A stretch of 45,270 nt of DNA, from the NCBI GenBank assembly GCA_017626095.1, contig JAGAJL010000025.1:1-45270 (forward strand), written 5' to 3'. Below, piece after piece: positions 40,193 to 45,270 of the stretch (position 1 is the stretch's first letter; every line of letters begins with the position of its first letter). The DNA is from Lachnospiraceae bacterium. Its GTDB lineage: Bacteria; Bacillota; Clostridia; Lachnospirales; Lachnospiraceae. Position numbers and translations under genes: made by a program. The notes below the pieces were generated by a model. It worked only from the letters and a program-made list of their open reading frames with translations. It made no database searches and was not told the origin of the DNA.

Positions 40193-40795
40193 ATGGATAT
40201 TGTATGTTTGGATTTAGAAGGCGTTTTAGTACCGGAAATCTGGATTGCTTTTGCAAAAGAGAGTGGCATTCCGGAATTAACGAGAACAACCCGTGATGAG
40301 CCCGATTATGATAAACTGATGAAATGGCGTATCGGTATTTTAAAAGAGCATGGTCTTGGATTAAAGGAAATTCAGGATACCATTGCAAAGATTGATCCGA
40401 TTCCCGGGGCAAAAGAATTTTTAGATGAATTACGCTCCATTACGCAGGTTATCATTATCAGCGATACCTTTACCCAGTTTGCAACACCGCTTATGAAAAA
40501 GCTGGGCTGGCCTACTATTTTCTGCAATTCTTTAGAGGTAGCACAAGACGGTGAGATTACCGGATTTAAAATGCGTGTCGAAAATTCCAAATATACAACC
40601 GTAAAAGCATTGCAGTCCATTGGTTATGATACGATTGCAAGCGGTGACAGTCACAATGATCTGGGAATGATTAAAGCAAGTAAAGCCGGATTTTTATTTA
40701 AGAGTACGGAACAGATCAAAGCAGACAATCCGGACTTAAAAGCTTTTGAGACATACGATGAACTATTGGCGGCTATCAAGGAAGTATTGAACTAA
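40193..40795 (+). CDS. thrH: Bifunctional phosphoserine phosphatase / homoserine phosphotransferase ThrH
   Basis: A HAD-superfamily enzyme (200 aa) closely resembling Pseudomonas ThrH, which removes phosphate from phosphoserine and can transfer it to homoserine, linking serine and threonine synthesis. Family motifs: MDIVCLDLEGVLVPEIWIAFA (nucleophile Asp about 7), DPIPGAKEFLDELR, VIIISDTFTQFATPLMKKLGWPT (motif II), and SGDSHNDLGMIKASKAGF (motif IV acidic residues, about 151-168). The signature EGVLVPEIW and the conserved GWPTIFCNSLEV support ThrH over SerB. The ribosome site is GAGTGAGGA. No threonine or serine pathway gene is nearby. Confidence 0.93.
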   Translation: MDIVCLDLEGVLVPEIWIAFAKESGIPELTRTTRDEPDYDKLMKWRIGILKEHGLGLKEIQDTIAKIDPIPGAKEFLDELRSITQVIIISDTFTQFATPLMKKLGWPTIFCNSLEVAQDGEITGFKMRVENSKYTTVKALQSIGYDTIASGDSHNDLGMIKASKAGFLFKSTEQIKADNPDLKAFETYDELLAAIKEVLN

Positions 40796-40888
40796 TAAAA
40801 TGTCAGGGTCAAAAGACATGCTTTTCGTACTTGCATGGGAAAATGACTGTTGGCTTCATATTATAGTCTTTTCAGTAATGGAGTAGAT

Positions 40889-42268
40889 ATGGGAAAAGAT
40901 CTGAAACAATTAATGAATCAATGCTATGAAATGTGTGATTATATTGAGAAAAACGGCGTCATCAAGCAGGATATGCAGATGACTCTGCGTGAAAACCTGC
41001 GTCGGGAATTTCTCAATTTTGTCATTTATATTTCTACATTGTCCGGTCATCTGGAAAAAGAAGAAGAAACCTTTATCAACGATATGCTGGGTTTTTATAT
41101 TGATTCCAATACGGCCGATGAATTAAAAAAGAAACGCGATTTAAACGAAAACACCTATGGAACCAAAATTCCGATGGCTTTAAAATATTTTGTTCTGGCG
41201 GATGCCGGCAGAAAAATAAAAGGGGATATCTACCGCAATCAAAAAGCGAAATTTGTGGTGGATACTTTTCGTGAAATCGGACAAAGTTATATCGCCAGCA
41301 ATTCCTGTGCAGGTGAAAAAGAAGTCGAGATGTTGTCAAAGTATTGTCTGATGCTTGACAATTATCTGAAGGAATATGGATTACTGCGTCCCGATAAAAA
41401 GCCGATTACCGTAGCAAAACCTCCCAAAGAAGAGGAAATGGAAAAGTTAGATTCTAATGAGCTTTTAGCGCAGCTCAATTCCCTGACCGGATTAAAGAGT
41501 GTAAAAGAAGATGTCAATTCTTTAGTCAATCTGATGAAGGTTCAGAAGATGAGAGAAGAAAACGGTATGAAGACGACCAGTGTCAACAGACATATGGTTT
41601 TCATGGGAAATCCCGGTACCGGTAAAACGACGGTAGCAAGACTGCTGTCCAAAATCTATGCAAGCATCGGTGTCATTGAAAAAGGACATCTGGTGGAAGT
41701 GGACCGTTCGGGACTGGTATGCGGATATATCGGACAGACCGCTACCAAGGTTATGGAAGTGGTTGAAGAAGCGCTCGGGGGCATTTTATTTGTGGATGAA
41801 GCCTATACCCTGACCAACAATAAAGGACAGGGAGACTTTGGGCAGGAAGCGGTTGATACCTTGTTAAAGGCGATGGAAGACCATAGAGATGATTTAATCG
41901 TCATTGTTGCCGGTTATACGGATCTGATGCAGGAATTCATTGACTCCAACCCGGGTCTTCGTTCCCGTTTCAACAAATACATCTATTTTGACGATTATAC
42001 CGCCGATGAAGAGTTTGAGATTTTACTAAATCTCTGTAAAGGGCAGGACTACCAGCTTTCAGAAAAAGCGGCAGAGATTGCCAAAGAGTTTTTCAAAAAC
42101 CGTTGTGAAAACAAGCCCGATAACTACGCCAATGCCAGAGATGTACGAAACTATCTCGAGAAAGCCGTTTCCAATCAGGCTTCCCGTATCGTGTCTTTAA
42201 AAGATGTAAATAAAGATACATTGGCTGTTTTAGAAAAAGAAGATGTTGAGAATATTTCTTTAGGTTAA
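40889..42268 (+). CDS. CbbX/SpoVK-type AAA+ ATPase
   Basis: A AAA+ ATPase of 459 aa. The C-terminal AAA module (about 195-450) shows [22 protein letters not shown], Walker [16 protein letters not shown] (about 240-252), [17 protein letters not shown] (pore-loop region), Walker [13 protein letters not shown] (about 297-308), [24 protein letters not shown] with sensor and arginine fingers, and [20 protein letters not shown] (sensor 2 area). It belongs with CbbX, SpoVK and the ESX EccA ATPases. The N-terminal about 190 aa are helical and unassigned. A link to sporulation (SpoVK) is possible but not shown; no ESX or RuBisCO gene is near. The start at 40889 follows TGGAG; a TTG at 40850 is less likely. 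A very strong terminator follows. Confidence 0.88.
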   Translation: MGKDLKQLMNQCYEMCDYIEKNGVIKQDMQMTLRENLRREFLNFVIYISTLSGHLEKEEETFINDMLGFYIDSNTADELKKKRDLNENTYGTKIPMALKYFVLADAGRKIKGDIYRNQKAKFVVDTFREIGQSYIASNSCAGEKEVEMLSKYCLMLDNYLKEYGLLRPDKKPITVAKPPKEEEMEKLDSNELLAQLNSLTGLKSVKEDVNSLVNLMKVQKMREENGMKTTSVNRHMVFMGNPGTGKTTVARLLSKIYASIGVIEKGHLVEVDRSGLVCGYIGQTATKVMEVVEEALGGILFVDEAYTLTNNKGQGDFGQEAVDTLLKAMEDHRDDLIVIVAGYTDLMQEFIDSNPGLRSRFNKYIYFDDYTADEEFEILLNLCKGQDYQLSEKAAEIAKEFFKNRCENKPDNYANARDVRNYLEKAVSNQASRIVSLKDVNKDTLAVLEKEDVENISLG

Positions 42269-42325
42269 TTTGGTGATGGCAAAATTTGCTATAGTCACTT
42301 GCAACATTTATATCATTTCATAAAC

Positions 42326-42357
42326 AAAGCCCTGCTCATGGTATGAGCAGGGCTTTT
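42326..42357 (+). terminator. Strong Rho-independent terminator after the AAA+ gene
   Basis: AAAGCCCTGCTCAT (42326-42339) pairs perfectly with ATGAGCAGGGCTTT (42343-42356) around GGT, with a T-run. A 14-bp GC-rich stem. Confidence 0.95.
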
Positions 42358-42420
42358 TGCATCAACATTCCGTAGATTTGCGGTTTGCAAAAAAGATGTC
42401 GAAAATGGCAAAAATAGTTT

Positions 42421-42449
42421 TTGTTTTGGATTTTAAAAAATGGTATAAT
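42421..42449 (+). promoter_or_regulatory. Promoter of the LacI-sensor/GGDEF gene
   Basis: TTGTTT (42421-42426), 17-bp spacer, TATAAT (42444-42449) with TGG before it. Confidence 0.65.
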
Positions 42450-42510
42450 TAAACAGATTATAGCTATAAATGTAAATGGGTTATTGAGACGTTTCTCGGA
42501 GGGCTCATAG

Positions 42511-44430
42511 ATGAAAAATAATAATATTGCAGTTTTCACTACCGGAAGGGATGGAGAAGCATGGAAAGTATTACTGGAAGGTATTCGAAATAAGGCGACA
42601 GAACAGGGATTTTCGCTTTCTATATTTAACTGTGCGGGTAGTCTGGATATATCCCGCAAATTTGATGTGGGAGAATTTAATATTTTCCGTCTTGCCAATT
42701 TGGATCATTTTGACGGAATTATTCTTATTTCCAGCACGATTATTTGTAAAGAAGTAGAACGCGAACTTTTTGAAGAAGTAAAAAGGCATTCTGTTCCGGC
42801 TGTTTCTATGGAAATCAAAGAAGAAGGACTGGATTTTGCCGGAATTGATAATTATGATGCGATGCGGGATATGATAGAGCATCTTTTGGATTTTCATAAA
42901 TATGAAAGCATTGGTTTTATTGCGGGACCAAAAGGAAATCAGGAAAGCTTACGCCGATTAAATGCTTATGAGGATGTATTGAAAGAGCATGGTATAAAAG
43001 TACATGCAGAAGATGTATTTTATGGCAATTATGGTTTTCAAAGCGGACTTAAGGCAGCGGAACATTTTATTGGCAGAGCCTCCGGTTTACCCAGAGCTAT
43101 TGCCAGCTCCAATGATGAGATGGCAATGGGTCTGATACGGGGCTTTGAAAAGCACGGAATAAAAGTTCCCAAGGATGTTGCCGTTACCGGATTTGATGAT
43201 ATTGCTGATGCAGTCAATTATGAGCCGCGTATTTCTTCCGTAGCACGCCCCCGGGTAGAATTGGGGTCTGTCATTTTTGAAAATCTGATTCACAAGATAC
43301 GTGGAGAAGAAGCCGACAATGATATCATCATGAAAACGGAACCGGTATTTCGTGAAAGCTGTGGCTGTTGGGTCAGATGTGGAAAAAGCTTTAAAGAGTT
43401 CCGCCATGATTATTTTGTGAACCGCGAAACTAATCTTTCCAACTCTGCAATTTTAAATGAAATGACGGAAAAATTGACCGATTGTGATACCTTTGATGAA
43501 ATGCTTAAAAGCTTAAAGGATTTTATTCCGTTTTTAAAATGTGAGGGTTTGTATTTATGTGTCAGCCCCGAAGTAAAAGGACATCCCAACAGTATTGATT
43601 CTCCGGATTTTATGGGCAGACTGAAACAATATGAAAAAGATGCAGTCTTAGCTTATCCCAAAAAGATGACGGTACTTGCCGCATACAAGGACGGAAACTA
43701 TTTTGAAGCAGACGATTTTGATACGGAACAGTTGTTGCCGGAATGCGAGCACACGGATGAAGCAAAGACCTATCTGTTTTCACCCATTCATTTTCAGGAT
43801 CGTTGTCTTGGATATGCCATTATTGTGAATCCGAATTTTGAAATGAATGGACAGTCTTTCTATCAGTGGTTGATGAATGTCAATATTTCCATTGAAAATA
43901 TCCGGCGCAAAAATGCCTTAAACGATGCATTACAGCGATTGGAAGAAATGTATATTCGTGACGGATTGACCAATTTATATAACCGTTTTGGTTTTGAACG
44001 GTTTTCGGTTAATCTTTATGATATGTGCAGATCCGAAGAAAGACCCCTGTTAATCCTGTTTGCGGATTTAAACAAATTAAAGCAGATTAATGATGTATAC
44101 GGTCATGAAAACGGAGATGTGGCGATTCGGACTGTTGCAAAGGCATTGGTAGAATCAAAAGCAGAAGAAGATATCTGTACCCGTTTCGGTGGCGATGAGT
44201 TTATCCTGATGGGTCCGGACTATACAGCTAAAAAAGCAGAAACTCTTATTAAAACAGTGGAAGCTACTTTGCAAAAAGCCAATGCCGATCATCAATATCC
44301 ATATAAAATCAGCGCTAGTATGGGGTATTATATCATTGAAAAGGACAGTGCGATTTCATTAGAAGAAGCTGTTGATAAAGCGGATCATCAAATGTATCAG
44401 GCGAAAAAACGGTATATGGAACAATTGTAA
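42511..44430 (+). CDS. Cytosolic LacI-type sugar-sensor fused to a GGDEF diguanylate cyclase
   Basis: A fusion of 639 aa. Residues about 1-285 form a LacI/GalR-type periplasmic-binding-like sensor domain without the HTH: NIAVFTTGRDGEAWKVLLEGIRNKA, FDGIILISSTI, GFIAGPKGNQESLRRLNAYEDVL, IASSNDEMAMGLIRGFEKHGIKVPKDVAVTGFDDIADAVNYEP. A middle region follows (about 290-460; CGCWVRC then a GAF-like stretch). The C-terminal GGDEF domain (about 470-639) has DGLTNLYNRFGFERF and an intact active site RFGGDEFILMG (about 557-567). An RxxD inhibitory site is not evident. With no signal peptide or membrane helix, the sensor would read a cytosolic ligand and set c-di-GMP synthesis. Start 42511 follows CGGAGGG. 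Confidence 0.88.
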   Translation: MKNNNIAVFTTGRDGEAWKVLLEGIRNKATEQGFSLSIFNCAGSLDISRKFDVGEFNIFRLANLDHFDGIILISSTIICKEVERELFEEVKRHSVPAVSMEIKEEGLDFAGIDNYDAMRDMIEHLLDFHKYESIGFIAGPKGNQESLRRLNAYEDVLKEHGIKVHAEDVFYGNYGFQSGLKAAEHFIGRASGLPRAIASSNDEMAMGLIRGFEKHGIKVPKDVAVTGFDDIADAVNYEPRISSVARPRVELGSVIFENLIHKIRGEEADNDIIMKTEPVFRESCGCWVRCGKSFKEFRHDYFVNRETNLSNSAILNEMTEKLTDCDTFDEMLKSLKDFIPFLKCEGLYLCVSPEVKGHPNSIDSPDFMGRLKQYEKDAVLAYPKKMTVLAAYKDGNYFEADDFDTEQLLPECEHTDEAKTYLFSPIHFQDRCLGYAIIVNPNFEMNGQSFYQWLMNVNISIENIRRKNALNDALQRLEEMYIRDGLTNLYNRFGFERFSVNLYDMCRSEERPLLILFADLNKLKQINDVYGHENGDVAIRTVAKALVESKAEEDICTRFGGDEFILMGPDYTAKKAETLIKTVEATLQKANADHQYPYKISASMGYYIIEKDSAISLEEAVDKADHQMYQAKKRYMEQL

Positions 44431-44456
44431 AGGTTAGAAAAATACGAGTAAATCGT

Positions 44457-44501
44457 TGGTGTCAACGGATCAAAGACCTTTTTGATACCAACATCATAAT
44501 T
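44457..44501 (+). repeat. Family-C stem-loop in the Nudix gene leader
   Basis: GTTGGT pairs with ACCAAC, and inside ATCAAA pairs with TTTGAT around GACC. The end CAACATCATAA is shared with the cca and DUF362 leaders. It ends about 20 bases before the Nudix start codon and could affect its translation. Confidence 0.55.
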
Positions 44502-44519
44502 AATTAAGAGGTTATACAC

Positions 44520-45020
44520 ATGGAATTATGGGATATTTATGATAAAGATAAAAAAAGAACCGGTCGTACGATGAAGCGGAATGACTGGATTTTAAAGGAT
44601 GGGGAGTATCATCTTACCGTACTAGGTGTTGTCTGCAGACCGGATGGTAAGTATTTGATTACAAAGAGAGTGATGACCAAAGCGTGGGCTCCCGGACATT
44701 GGGAAGTATCCGGTGGAGCTGCTCAGGCAGGAGAGGAATCGTTAGCAGCGGCTATCCGTGAGGTAAAAGAAGAAACCGGATTGGATGTTTCCGGATGCAG
44801 GGATGCATATGAATTTACCTATCACAGAGAAAATCCCGGTGAGGGCGATAATTATTTTGTAGATGTATATCGTTTTGAACTGGATTTTGATGAGGCAGAT
44901 GTAAAGCCCCAGGAAGCGGAAACAGACGGATTTATGCTTGCGACGGCAGAAGAAATTGCAGAGCTTGGCCGGCAGGGAATATTTTTACATTATGACAGCA
45001 TTAAGCAGGTGTTTCGATAA
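44520..45020 (+). CDS. Nudix hydrolase (YfcD/IPP-isomerase-like)
   Basis: A Nudix-superfamily protein of 166 aa. The Nudix box GGAAQAGEESLAAAIREVKEETG (about 65-87) has the complete Gx5Ex7REUxEExG pattern for Mg2+ binding and hydrolysis of a nucleoside diphosphate-linked substrate. The N-terminus MELWDIYDKDKKRTGRTMKR and the ITKRVMTKAWAPGHWEVSGG segment resemble the YfcD/isopentenyl-diphosphate-isomerase-like group. The substrate is not predictable. AAGAGG lies just upstream of the ATG. It is the last gene before the terminal repeat. Confidence 0.92.
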   Translation: MELWDIYDKDKKRTGRTMKRNDWILKDGEYHLTVLGVVCRPDGKYLITKRVMTKAWAPGHWEVSGGAAQAGEESLAAAIREVKEETGLDVSGCRDAYEFTYHRENPGEGDNYFVDVYRFELDFDEADVKPQEAETDGFMLATAEEIAELGRQGIFLHYDSIKQVFR

Positions 45021-45095
45021 ATATGCTGTTAGTACGATATATGGGGTTTTTGACCTTAGATGCAGACTTTTATCTCTGCCATCGTTTCTCACTTT

Positions 45096-45270
45096 TTATT
45101 ATTCGCAACTTTGGGGACATAGCCAGTCTCCCAAACAAAAATTATATATCTTTGCCCGCGGAATTTAGCGAGGTTTTCTGGCATTTCTTAGCGGCATAAG
45201 CGAACAAAAATAATGCCCGGTTTCAACTGTCTGAAGACGAAGTCTGAGTTTTGAAACCGGGCATTTAATA
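45096..45270. repeat. Family-A palindromic element, left half (window end)
   Basis: Shares TTATTATTCGCAA..ACTTTGGGGACATA with the copy at 12981. It then holds ATTATATATCTTTG, AGCGAGGTTTTC, TTAGCGGCATAAGCG and the core ATGCCCGG/CCGGGCAT. The window ends inside the element. The last 67 bases repeat the first 67 exactly. Its outer part pairs better with the half at the window start (about 21 of 26) than with the other copies, but less well than the full copies pair with themselves. Confidence 0.8.

Noticed and set aside
40799-40825. Terminator after thrH
   Set aside because: ATGTC/GACAT is a 5-bp stem around GGGTCAAAA with a short T-run; too weak, and the loop belongs to a recurring decamer.
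1-45270. Whole window as a circular plasmid or phage
   Set aside because: No replication, partition, conjugation or phage gene is present and many genes are core chromosomal ones. The terminal 67-base identity is more simply a repeat at both ends of a contig.

Overview
The window looks like chromosomal DNA from a low-GC, spore-forming Clostridia bacterium, most likely a Lachnospiraceae member. The grounds are low GC, AGGAGG-type ribosome sites, Firmicutes-type promoters, a type-3 ProS, and the gene order pgcA-mazG-hup-rqcP-yabP-yabQ-divIC-spoIIE-tilS-hpt-ftsH, a version of the cluster known from Bacillus and Clostridia. No phage, plasmid, transposase, CRISPR or rRNA gene is present. The species cannot be fixed from the sequence alone.

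Layout: 453-4135 holds a histidine kinase/response regulator pair, an RluA-type pseudouridine synthase and an AI-2E-family membrane protein. 4367-7229 holds proS and ackA. 7363-11733 is a three-gene cassette (GT-C glycosyltransferase-like protein, MBOAT acyltransferase, SGNH-type protein) likely to acylate an exported glycan. 11695-12822 (minus strand) holds a YgjP-like metallopeptidase and a small membrane protein. 13356-17168 holds cca, a CotS-like spore coat kinase-fold protein behind a sigma-E-like promoter, and a PEGA-domain lipoprotein. 17269-26889 is the housekeeping/sporulation cluster, in which spoIIE is reduced to its phosphatase part. 27422-29822 holds an intracellular GH13 enzyme and tRNA-Tyr and tRNA-Leu. 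29874-34638 is a divergent pair: a large regulator with two HTH-like segments and a secreted DUF4214 protein. 34971-38488 holds a GT2 glycosyltransferase, a PAP2-type membrane protein, an FMN reductase and a voltage-gated-type K+ channel. 38770-45020 holds a DUF362 ferredoxin, thrH, a CbbX/SpoVK-type AAA+ ATPase, a LacI-sensor/GGDEF fusion and a Nudix hydrolase.

The least ordinary content lies between the genes. A family of about 130-280 bp nested palindromes (family A) occurs at both window ends and at about 12981, 21628 and 27105. Paired arms match within a copy but differ between copies, and the core stem shows compensatory base-pair changes. A second palindrome (family B) lies between proS and ackA, with a diverged half-copy in the proS leader. 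A smaller motif with an ACATCATAA-like end (family C) recurs in 5' leaders. Six tandem 14-bp units follow the DUF362 gene. One terminator hairpin contains the Shine-Dalgarno sequence and start codon of the next gene.

The first 67 and last 67 bases of the window are identical and both lie in a family-A core. This suggests a contig ending in a collapsed repeat, or less likely a circular or tandem product. All product names come from reading motifs; no database search was run.
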